From Thinopyrum elongatum (taxonomy: Eukaryota; Streptophyta; Magnoliopsida; Poales; Poaceae): a stretch of DNA of 64,000 bases. Shown in pieces: positions 35,607-45,065 of the stretch. Below the pieces are notes generated by a model. It was not told where the DNA came from, searched no databases, and was given only the letters and a program-made list of their open reading frames with translations. The position numbers were made by a program, and so were the translations under genes. Location of the stretch: contig CM022299.1 in assembly GCA_011799875.1 (NCBI GenBank), forward strand, positions 213,472,070 to 213,536,069, in the 5' to 3' direction. The stretch's first letter is position 1; the number at the start of each line of letters is the position of its first letter.

Positions 35607-36550
35607 ACCTGGCACGCCAAAGATGTCGTGGGAAACCATGGCCACCTATGGGGCCATGAGCCCCTTTTGGTTCGGCGGGGGGAATGGGCACGTTGCACAA
35701 AGAGCGGAGAAGCGCAACACAGCATGGCAGAGATCACACGGGTAGTTTTTACCCAGGTTCGGGCCACCGTGAGGCGTAAAACCCTACTCCTGCTTTGGTG
35801 GATTGATGGTGGATAATGGTGGAGAACACATCGCTCTTGCCCGGCAGGGTTGCCTTGGGGCGAGAGTGGCTACGCGCGTATGAATGTGCGAGGGTCCGAA
35901 TCCTCTCTACAGTTGCCATGGGCCTCCTTTTATAGATAAAGGGGTCACCACAGTGGCAAATTAGTCTTTTACACACTGATTAGATAGCAAACAGTGCTAT
36001 CATACCTAACTCTGTAGGCGGACAGAGCGCATTAAATGCGCCGCTCAATGTCACATCACGGTGCGCCCAGCAAGCCTTGCCGGGCTGTTTTGCCAGCTTT
36101 GCGCCAGCTTGCTTGACACGTCTCAGGACGGGTGTCATTTGGAGGTATTTTCCATAGGAAGTGGCTGCCATGTGGTAGGAAGAAGCCACTTAGTCACTTG
36201 GGGGCTTGACACCGCACTGATTGATGACTTGCGTCGCTGTGAGGTGGTGCGGTGGAGTAGTTTGCCTCCGCAAGCCCCGGCAGGCCTGCCGGGACGATCT
36301 GGAAGCTTGCTTCCGGGGCAACCCCAACCTTGCCAGGATCGCCTGCCCAGCAAGGGAGGTTTTTTCCTTAGTGATATATTGCTTCTCTGGCTTGTCTTGG
36401 TCTTCTTGATCTGCACTTTAATCCTTCAAAGAACTGATCTCTTGTGCTTGGTCTGATCTTGGGTGCTGCAATCTTGTCCTTAGGCCTGGTGGCTTGCTGT
36501 TCGTGCACGAGTCAGGGGAAAACATACACCCCTATCTGTGTACCCCGACA
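35607..36550 (-). mobile_element. Remnant X: Gypsy 5' LTR plus primer site
   Basis: On the minus strand an LTR (36550 to 35624, TGTCGG...GACA, 927 bp, TATAAAA at 35928-35934) is followed by the TCTTTGGCGTGCCAGGTAGG primer region (35623-35607), then broken. It is related to, but clearly different from, the Gypsy-1 LTRs. It sits inside Gypsy-1 gag; its internal genes and second LTR are missing, removed with the LARD right end. Confidence 0.75.
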
Positions 36551-37436
36551 GTCTTCCAGGACCCGCCGCTGATCTTGACGGGCTCGAGGATCAGACGAAG
36601 CCATTGATACCTCGTCAGGTTCTTGATTGCATGGCTGTGGCTCTGGCTGCGGCCCCTGCGCTGGCTGCCGTGGAGGGGACTGCACCGTAGGAGTGGCCCC
36701 TTCGGTGCGGCCAATGGCTCGGACCATTGTTGCTGCCTATGGAGGCCGTGACGGGCCTGCCCGCTGTGATCCTCCCGCCTCAGCAAAACCAATCAGGCTC
36801 TGAATGGTGGCTCTCCACTCATCCATTTGATCGGCCGCTGGTGGAAATCTCAATAGGAGTTGGGCCCGCGCCATGGCTTTAGAAGCGGTGCTTGGCATAG
36901 ACGACGATGCAGATCGCGATGTCGCCTGATTTCTGATGGGCCGGTAGTGGCGGCGCCGTGCTCTCGTCACCGCGAGCCGGTCGCCAGGGTGGCGTGGCGA
37001 CGAGGTGGATGTGCTTGGGGATTGATGACCCCATTTGGCGTATCGTCTTGGCCAGCTTGCCCTGGGGATGGCGCGTGCCCTGCAGCCGCACCCGCAACGG
37101 GGGCAGCTAGAAGGTTGTGATTCGCACCAGAGCGAGCGCCATCGCTGCGGCTGCGTCCTACAGCGAGGTGGATAGGCGGAGATGGAATGTTCTCCCCACC
37201 CGCATCTTATGGAGCATGGCCGCTAGGATGTTGTTGATGTTGTCCTCCTACGGCACCCACTGCTCCCGCTTCGGCCACAGGGGGAACGGTGATGGCGCCG
37301 TCTGTGCCGGTCACGTCCCCGCGTCGTCCATGTCCCCGTGCGCCCCCGTAGCCCACACGGCATTAGTGGCTGCATGCGAGGGGGCCTTTGAGGTGGACGG
37401 GTGAGCTGTAGCACCATACTTTTTCTTGGGCGCCAT
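36551..37436 (-). pseudogene. Gypsy-1 gag N-terminal fragment
   Basis: The minus-strand ATG at 37436 starts MAPKKKYGATA, comparable to MPPKKKSAATA of E2 gag. Downstream, LARAQLLLRFPPA and EWRATIQSLIGF (near 36780-36880) match the E2 protein, and a DQRRVLED segment lies at the left edge. The fragments lie in different frames with stops, and the capsid and zinc-knuckle parts are absent. It is cut at 36550/36551 by remnant X. The primer site lies at about 37514-37536. This fragment ties the right LTR to Gypsy-1. Confidence 0.75.
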
Positions 37437-37536
37437 GGATGATGAAGCCATCGATGAAGAAGAATATGATGAAGATGACGCGCTGCTTACACCCTCGGGT
37501 TCGCACAAGCGCTCCCCCTACCTAGTGCACCAAAGA

Positions 37537-38461
37537 TGTCGTGGTTCAACACGGCCACCTATGGGGCCATCAGCCCCTTATGGTTCGGCAAGGGGGAAGG
37601 GCGCGTTGCACAAAGAGCGGAGACCATAGAGCAGCACGACAGTGATGACACAAGCAGTTTTTACCCAGGTTCGGGCCGCCGCGAGGCATAAAACCCTACT
37701 CCTGCTTTGGTGGATTAATGAAAGGACCGTGGTGGAGACGCAGCGCTCAAGCCCGGCAAGGTCACCTTGGGACGAGAACAGTTACGCGCGTATGAGTGTA
37801 CAAGGGTCCGAATCCTTTCTAAGGTTGCCACGGCCCTCCTTTTATAGGTCAAGGGGTTACCACAATGGCAAAATAGTCATTATCCAGTGATTAGATAGCA
37901 ACAGTGCTATCATACCTAACTCTGCAGACAGGACAGGGTGCATTAAATGCACCGCTTAGTGTCACATCATGGGGGTAGCCCGGCAAGCCTTGCCGTGCTA
38001 TTCATCCACCTTCTCGCCTGCCTGCGTGACACGCCTCTAAACGGGTGTCATTTGGGGGTGATCTTCCTCAGAAATCGCTGCCACGTGCCAAATAACAGCC
38101 ACTTAATCACTTGGGGGCTCGACACCGCACCGATAGGTGACTTGTGTTGCTGTGAGGTGGAGCGGTGGAGCGGTGGCGTCTTGGAGGGGTGATCTGCCCT
38201 CGGTGTCCCCGGAAAGCTTGCCGGGGGAGTCTTGAGACTCGCATTCGGGGTGACCTCGACCTTGCCAGGCTCACCTGCTCGGCAAGGGAGGTTTTACCTT
38301 TGTGATATCTTGCTCATTTGGCTTGTCTTGGTCTTCTTGATCCGCCCTTTGATTTCTCAAAGAGCTATATCTTCTGCTTGGCCTTGTCTTGGATGCTATA
38401 ACCTTGTCCTTGAGCCTGTGTACAGTCCAAGCAACATACACCAGGGTTTGTTGCACCGACA
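37537..38461 (-). repeat. 5' LTR of Gypsy-1
   Basis: A 925-bp LTR, closely similar to 10408-11324 and bounded on the right by the AAAGC duplication at 38462-38466. Confidence 0.88.
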
Positions 38462-38466
38462 AAAGC

Positions 38467-40026
38467 ATGGAACTTCCTCGGTGATGGTTCGATTTAAGAA
38501 GGGCGTGCATGATGACATAAGCCAAACCTTCTCAAAAAAATTACCAAGGCATGGTGAGGCCATACCATGGCACCATGCCACGCGTCATGTTTTTCAAGCA
38601 TTTATTTCATTTTTCTATAGTTGAAAACCCAATAAACAAACATTTGTGGTTGACTATTGCCACACATTTCATCGAAATATCTACCCATTCCTTGTAAAAG
38701 GCATGAGAATTTACTAAATGGCACGAGCATGGTTTTCAAGGCCGTTCTTGTGCACGCTTTCATGCACTGATTGTTTGACCTTGAATTATGTGCATTAATG
38801 CCTAGAAAATGCACATAATCCCCTAAATATGGTAAATGAACCCGGAAAAGTGCGAAATTTGAACACGGTGATTTGCAGGGTGTATGTTCATTGTAGAAAA
38901 AAACTTATGGACAAAGGACAAAGGAAATTTGGATCCCCCTTCAATCTTGGTGATTTCCCCCTCGAAACCATGAAACTTCCTCGGTGATGGCTCGATTTAT
39001 GAAAGGCGTGCATGATGACATAAGGCAAACATTCTCAAATTTTTACCAGGGCGCGGTGAGGCCATACCATGGCACCACGCCAGGCATCATGTTTTCCAAG
39101 CATGTATTTCATTTTTGTATAGTTGTTAACCCAGTAAATGACGCGTTTGTGGTTGACTATTGCCACACATTTCCTTGAAATCTCTGTCCATTCCTTGTAA
39201 AGGCATGATAATTTACTAAATAGCATGAGCATGGTTTTCCAGACCATTCTTGTGCACCTTTTCATGCACCGATTGTTCGGATTTGAATTATGTGCATTAA
39301 TGCCTAGAAAATGGACATAATCCCCTAAATATGGTAAATGAGCCCAGAAAAATGTCAAATTTGAACACGTTGCATTGGAGGGGAATGTTGATCGTTGGAA
39401 AAAAACTGAATGACAAACTAGGACGAAAATTTGGATTCCCCTTCAATCTTGGTGATTTCCCCCTCGAAACCATGAAACTTCCTTGGTGATGGTTCGATTT
39501 ATGAAGGGCATGCAGGACGACATAAACCAAACCTTCTCAGCTTTTTACCAGGGCACGGTGAGGCCGTACCATGGCACCATACCATGTGTCATGTTTTTCA
39601 AGCACGCATTTCATTTTTCTATAGTTGATAACCCAATAAATGACGCGTTTGTGGTTGACTATTGCCACACATTCCCTTGAAATCTCTGCCCATTCCTTGA
39701 AAAAGGCATGAGAATTTACTAAATACCACGAGCATGGTTTTCCAGACCATTCTTGTGCACCTTTTCATGCACCGATTGTTCGAATTTGAATTATGTGCAT
39801 TAATGCCTAGAAAATGCACATAATCCCCTAAATATGGTAAATGAGCCCGTAAAAATGCCAAATTTGAACACGTTGCATTGGAGGGGGTATATTGATTGTA
39901 GAAAAAAACTGAATGACAAACTAGGGAGGAAATTTGGATTCTCGGCCCCTTCAATCTTGGTGATTTCCCCCTCCAAACCATGAAAATTCCTCGGTGATGG
40001 TTCGATTTATGAATGGCGTGCACGAC
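38467..40026 (+). repeat. ~505-bp tandem repeat array, three units and a partial
   Basis: The junction word ATGAAACTTCCTCGGTGATGG recurs, with slight changes, at about 38466, 38970, 39472 and 39980, giving periods of about 502-508 bp. Each unit carries a TGCATTAATGCCTAG segment and the AAATATGGTAAATGA word. No coding potential. The array is cut at 40026 by the E1/E2 composite and resumes at 55748. Confidence 0.9.
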
Positions 40027-40822
40027 TGTCGGGGTACGACACCTATGGGATCCAAAGGGACCCCTTTATGATTCGGCGGGGGGAGAGGTATACGTAAAGA
40101 GCAGAACCAACGATCGACGCGGGAAGATTTTACCCAGGTTCGGGCCGCTGATCAGCGTAAAACCCTACTCCTGCCTTGTGTTCTTATTAATGTTCAAAGA
40201 GCAGCTACGCATGCAGAATGGGCCAGAAGTTCTTCTCCCCTGTAGCAGTTGCCTTGGGCCTCCTTTTATACACTCAAAGGGGTCACCACAGTGGCAAAAT
40301 GTACATACATTGAGGTGTAAAGTAGCTACAGGGTAATCATACCTAACCCCTGACGGACTAGGACGAACGCAATTAATGCACCGTGAGGTGTCCGTTTAGG
40401 TGTCCTTACTTTCTTGGGGATGGAAAAAGGGGCCATTCCATCAGCACCGTTTAAGCTCCCCTCCATTGGTGCGTCGCCACGCATCCAAAGAAGGACCCAG
40501 AATGTCGGTTTTGTCGCTGTGCTAGAGCGGTGGCACAGCAACAAAACCTTGCCGGGTGTCAAGCCTTGCCGGGCGCCGAGCCTTGCCGGGCACCGATCCT
40601 TGCCGGGCTCCGCAGGCCACCCCGGCAAGATCTTGCCGGGGAAGCTGGCCTTCGGATTCCAGCTCTCCTTATCTGCTAATCCCCAGATCTCTGACTGGAT
40701 GGTTTCTTTGATGGCTTGAATCAACCTCGAACTGTTCCCCGGCAAGCCTTGCTGCGAGGATGGCTACAACTGCCCATGCACAAGTACGGGGTACTGGTGG
40801 CCCAATACTTAGTACACCAACA
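40027..40822 (-). repeat. LTR of E1
   Basis: A 796-bp version of the E2 LTR. It lacks a ~45-bp segment before the conserved leader and at least one CCCGGCAAGG repeat, so it came from a distinguishable element copy. Confidence 0.88.
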
Positions 40823-41058
40823 GAAGCCCCCGGGCCTAGGCCATACACGAGTGCGAGGCGTTGTTGGGCTAGGCCCAAACAGTGCACAGGCAAGCGTGGC
40901 AGGGGATTAACTGCTCGTAAATATCCCGTTTACTGTGCCCCCCACTACGCGCATACAACACGCGGCGTGGGGAGCGTGCCTCAAAGGCTGCAACTGTGAC
41001 GCGCCTATAGAGGCGCATTCACATTGGGGAATAAAAGAGGCGGCCCCGCTCCTTCCCC

Positions 41059-41065
41059 ATAAAAA
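41059..41065 (+). promoter_or_regulatory. TATA-like box of the antisense gene in E1
   Basis: ATAAAAA within CCCCATAAAAAGGAG lies about 160 bp before the ATG at 41224. It is the same arrangement as in E2 at 54649-54655. Confidence 0.55.
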
Positions 41066-41223
41066 GGAGAAGCCGCAGAGGCACAAGCCTATTTACCCCC
41101 CTCCTCTTCTCAATCTGGCCGTCGCCATCGCCTTCCTCCTCTCGAGCTCAGAGTGAAGCTTTTCCCCTTCCGCCCACTGCTTCCACGCTCGCCTCGTCTC
41201 CGGCCTCCGCCCTCACAGCTGCC

Positions 41224-41544
41224 ATGCCGCCCAAGACCAGCAAGAGCAAGAGCAAGGAGGCGAGAGCCGATGTTTCGGAGAGCGAGCTGGTGAAGATGCG
41301 GAAGAAGTATGTCATCTTCGCCCCATCGCTCGATGCAGAAGCTCTGAAGAGGCGGTACCAATGCATGTGGGCGAAGGGGACGCAAGCTCACCCCGCCACA
41401 CGCGTGATTCCAGGTTCATGTTCCAAAAGTGGGTCGGACAGATACCCCTTCTTCGCTGCATATTTCTATTGCGGGCTCTACCCCCCATTTTCCGATTTCT
41501 TCATCGACATCATGTACACATATGGCTTCCATCTCTTGGATTTT
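41224..41544 (+). pseudogene. 5' fragment of the element's antisense gene (E1 copy)
   Basis: The plus-strand frame starts MPPKTSKSKSKEARAD and matches the first ~107 residues of the E2 antisense protein with a few substitutions, including the FFAAYFYCGL and YGFHLLDF segments. It is then truncated by the E1 deletion: about five foreign codons follow before a stop near 41559. The rest of the gene is absent. The upstream TATA-like box and leader are conserved with E2. The fragment shows that the antisense unit is a family trait and not unique to E2. Confidence 0.75.
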
Positions 41545-42435
41545 GATAACTCTTGTTAACTTGCCTGACGACAAGTTGTGAATCGCCTTTGATGACGAGC
41601 TTTTTGATACCAAGGTCTGCCGCGATCCCGAGACCAGCAAGCAAACCCTCGTATTCTGCAGTGTTGTTGGTCGAACTCTCCCGGGGAAAATGCATTTGGA
41701 CTACGTACTTGAGGTGCTCTCCGGTGGGTGCGACAAGCAGCACGCCAGCACCGGCGCCTTGCAGCGAGAAAGCCCCATCAAAGTACATAACCCATTGCTG
41801 ATCGATTTCCTTGCCGGGGAGAGTTGTTTCCTGAGCCTCTTCGTCCGGTGTTGGGGTCCATTCTGCAATGAACTCCGCCAAGACCCTGCTCTGAATCGTC
41901 GAAGTGCTTTCAAACTTGAGGCCAAAGCTCGACAACTCCAACGCCCACTCCACGATCCTGCCGGTTGCTTCTGGATTTTGCAAAATCCGTTGCAACGGAA
42001 AGCGAGTGACGACGGTGATTTCATGTGCTTGAAAATAATGGCGCAGCTTCCTCGAGGCCATAAGAAGGCCGAAAAGCAACTTCTGCACACCAGAATATCT
42101 TGACCTAGCTCCTTGTAAAAGAGAGCTAACAAAATAAACTGGGCGCTGCACCACCTTCTTTTTCTGCACTGGTTCTTCTGTTTGCGCAGATCCTGTCTTG
42201 CCGGGATCAACCCTTGCCGGGGAAGATCTTGCCGCGTCACCTGGCGGTCCTGCCGCTGGTGTTGCTTCCTCATAAGGCTCTCTCTACACCACTAGCGCAA
42301 CACTAACCACTTGATTTGTTGCTGCCAGATATATTAGCAACGGCTCTTGTGGTTTAGGCACGACTAGCGTCGGCGGAGAGGAAAGGTATTTCTTCAAATC
42401 TTGCAGCGCAGCCTCCACCTCTGGAGTCCATTTTC
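41545..42435 (-). pseudogene. E1 pol fragment: RT connection and RNase H
   Basis: The minus strand encodes RPVYFVSSLLQGARSRYSG, YFDGAFSLQGAGAGV and IKGDSQLVVRQVNKSY, nearly identical to E2. The left edge is the internal deletion joint near 41540-41545, which shares a short T run with both parents. The right edge at 42435 is the junction with the E2 LTR. No catalytic RT motif remains. Confidence 0.85.
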
Positions 42436-43290
42436 TGTCGGTGTACTAAGTATTGGGCCACTAGTACCCCGTACTTGTGCACGGGCAGTTGTAGCCATCC
42501 TCGTGGCAAGGCTTGCCGGGGAACAGTTCGAGGTTGATTCAAGCCATCAAAGAAACCATCCAGTCAGAGATCTGGGGATTAGCAGATAAGGAGAGCTGGA
42601 ATCCGAAGGCCAGCTTCCCCGGCAAGATCTTGCCGGGGTGGCCTGCGGAGCCCGGCAAGGATCGGTGCCCGGCAAGGCTCGGCGCCCGGCAAGGCTTGGC
42701 GCCCGGCAAGGCTTGACACCCGGCAAGGTTTTGTTGCTGTGCCACCGCTCTAGCACAGCGACAAACCCGACATTCTGGGTCCTTCTTTGGATGCGTGGCG
42801 ACGCGCCAATGGAGGGGAGCTTAAGCGGTGCTGATGGGATGGCCCCTTTTTCCATCCCCTAGAAAGTAAGGACACCTAAACGGACACCTCACGGTGCATT
42901 AAATGCGTTCGTCCTAGTTCGTCAGGGGTTAGGTATGATTACCCTGTAGCTACTTTACACCTCAATGTATGTACATTTTTCCACTGTGGTGACCCCTTTG
43001 AGCGTATAAAAGGAGGCCCAAGGCAACTGCTACAGGGGAGAAGAACTTCTGGCCCATTCTGCATGCGTAGCTGCTCTTTGAACGTACTGTTCACAGCGAG
43101 CGCTCCTGAAGGCTGGGTTCAAGAATATTAATAAGAACACAAGGCAGGAGTAGGGTTTTACGCTGATCAGCGGCCCGAACCTGGGTAAAATCTTCCCGCG
43201 TCGATCGTTGGTTCTGCTCTTTGCGTATACCTCTCCCCCCGCCGAATCGTAAAGGGTCCCTTTGGATCCCATAGGTGTCGTACCCCGACA
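42436..43290 (+). repeat. 5' LTR of E2
   Basis: TGTCGGTG...CCCGACA with TATAAAA at 43005-43011. The first third holds four to five copies of a ~17-bp CCCGGCAAGGCT(T/C)GGCG repeat (about 42650-42730), plus CCCCGGCAAGATCTTGCCGGGG, here a near-perfect palindrome around 42617-42638. Confidence 0.9.
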
Positions 43291-43313
43291 TCTTTGGCAC
43301 GCCAGGTAGGGGG
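43291..43313 (+). promoter_or_regulatory. Putative primer binding region of E2
   Basis: TCTTTGGCACGCCAGGTAGG directly follows the LTR. Gypsy-1 and remnant X have the same region. I could not assign the tRNA with confidence. Confidence 0.6.
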
Positions 43314-43368
43314 ATTGAAGGTTGCGTGAACCTGATCTAGTGATCGGCGCCTCAGTTTCTTCATCATC

Positions 43369-45065
43369 ATGCCGCCCAAGAAAAAGAGCGCCGCGACGGC
43401 GCAACCGTCCATGTCCGTTTTGCCTACGCCTTCGCGTACGGGCGACGGCGTGGGTGCAGAAGGAAGAGGACTAGAACCCCCACGGCGTTCTGGTGATCCG
43501 AGCTAGGCGAGCGGCATCATTCGCAGTGGCAGTGGCAACCTGCATGTCGCTGGGTCTAGAGAGGGCGCTGTGTTGCCTACGGGTGGCACAACGAATTCCA
43601 GAGATCGGAGGGCGCCTGCTGGAGCTCCCGCGCCGGTGCAAGCATCACGACCCACCCAGGTCGTGCACGATGAGCGACGTCATGGCGCAGGTGGTTCAGG
43701 GCGTCCCCATGGAAAGATTTCTGCGCATCGATCTCAAGATGCACGGGACCAGCATGCACACCGAGCTGCTGGCGGGGGTGGCGCGCGGTCGCGAGACCGT
43801 GGTGGTGCTCCTTCTAATATGGTTAGGAGTCGGAGCACCTCACGTACCTCGCACCTGTCGCCGCCGCCTACGCCAGCGGAAGCCTTGGCACGTGCGCAGC
43901 TGCTCCTCGATTTTCCTCCTGCCCCGGAGAAGATGGAGGAGTGGCGAGCTACTATCCAGAGCCTTATCGGCTTCGGCAACAAAGATGGACCACAAGAGGC
44001 AGGGCCCTCGCAGCGAAGGCCCATCGATCCGGTGCGAGCCGATATGGAGAAAACCGGAGGTGGTGCAACCACAGTGCACTCCCCTTCGCGGCACCAGTGG
44101 CGGCCGACAACCCAGCAGGTCGACCGCCGTGAAGAAGTGTCCACGGCGTCATCCGATCCACGGATGCGCCGCGATCAGCGTCAAGTTCTCCAGGAACGAG
44201 GCAAGGAGGACGCTCGAACTACCATCGAGCGGCGACGGGAAGCGCGCTATCAGTCTGATATGCGTGCAGGGCCGACTGTCGACGAGCCTGCGCCAGGGGA
44301 CGTAGGAGACTTGCCTTATGAGGTAGGGACTCCAGCGTTTACCCGTGAGCTGCGGCAAGTCCAGTGGCCCAATTCCCGAACCTTCAAGCCGGAGGTCCCG
44401 GAAAAATATGACGGTAAGACCCATCCCTCGGAGTTCCTGAGCATCTACACCATTGCGGTGCAGGCTGCCGGGGGCCGAGATGACAAGATACTTGCCAACT
44501 ACTTCCCGTTGGTGCTCAAACCCAACGTCAGGTCGTGGTTGATGCATCTGCCGGAGAATTCTATTTCTTCCTGGTCAGATCTGTGCCATCAGTTTGTTGG
44601 TGCCTTTGTTGGAGGCCACCAAGCTCCTAGCCAAGAGAGTGATTTGCACATCATCCCTCAGAAGGAGGGCGAGTCCCTGCACAAGTTTATGCAGAGGTTC
44701 AGCCGGGTGCAGTACAATATTCCTGACGTTCACCCTGCCGCTGTCATTAGCGCGTTTCACCAGAACGTGCGTAACCGCAGAATGCGGGAAGAGCTGGCAA
44801 TGAACAAAGTCAGGAGTATTGCCGAGCTTTACGCTCTAGCCGATAAATGCGCTCGAGCTGAAGAGGGGAGGAAACTCCCTGGTGAGGCTGTTGGCGCGGC
44901 GGGCGAATCCGAAGAAGAAGATGCCGCGGCCCCGTCAAGGAAAGGCCGGCGGCGGAACAGGAAACGCGGAGGCAAGGCCATGCTTGCTGTCGAGGAATCC
45001 GACAACCCCGGCGCCGCCAAGAAGGCCAAGGTTGGTGGCCCCGGCAAGGATCTTGCCGGGTGCAT
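43369..45065 (+). pseudogene. E2 gag
   Basis: The ATG at 43369 starts MPPKKKSAATA. The frame meets a TAG at 43504-43506 and then stays open to about 45065. A disordered Arg/Pro-rich N-terminus is followed by LARAQLLLDFPPA, then a capsid-like Retrotrans_gag region (near 44380-44800) with FKPEVPEKYDGKTHPSEFL, YFPLVLKPNVRSWL and FMQRFSRVQYNIPDVHP. A basic RKGRRRNRKRGG tract comes next. Gag assembles the cytoplasmic particle. Near 45050-45070 the frame shifts: the zinc-knuckle-like CKIHRTKGHDLQNC lies at the start of the next frame. Whether the shift is programmed or mutational cannot be told from one copy. Confidence 0.85.

Larger units (their letters stand above)
10408..38461 (-). mobile_element. 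Gypsy-1: Ty3/Gypsy LTR retrotransposon with nested insertions
   Basis: The outer ends are two related LTRs in the same minus orientation (10408-11324 and 37537-38461), flanked by perfect AAAGC duplications at 10403-10407 and 38462-38466. Removing the span restores a tandem-repeat unit. Read leftward: 5' LTR, primer site, gag N-terminus (36551-37436), then protease-RT-RNase H (22009-24781), integrase (13067-14609), a 3' internal region, and the 3' LTR. Element B, a LARD-like element and remnant X are nested inside. The middle of gag was lost with the right end of the LARD. The two LTRs differ by several percent by eye, so this copy is older than E2. Confidence 0.88.
40027..42435 (-). mobile_element. 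E1: truncated Gypsy copy, left arm of the composite
   Basis: Same family as E2 in inverse orientation. From the left: 3' LTR (40027-40822), polypurine tract, start of the antisense gene (41224-41544), then a direct jump to RNase H/RT sequence (41545-42435). Relative to E2 about 6 kb is missing, covering integrase and most of the antisense gene. It ends inside the RT/RNase H connection, where the E2 5' LTR begins with no target duplication. ACGAC precedes its outer end (40022-40026) and TCGAC follows the far end of E2. Confidence 0.88.

Noticed and set aside
43493..44305. 270-codon frame overlapping gag of E2
   Set aside because: Out-of-frame shadow of gag in GC-rich DNA. The gag frame has the homology.
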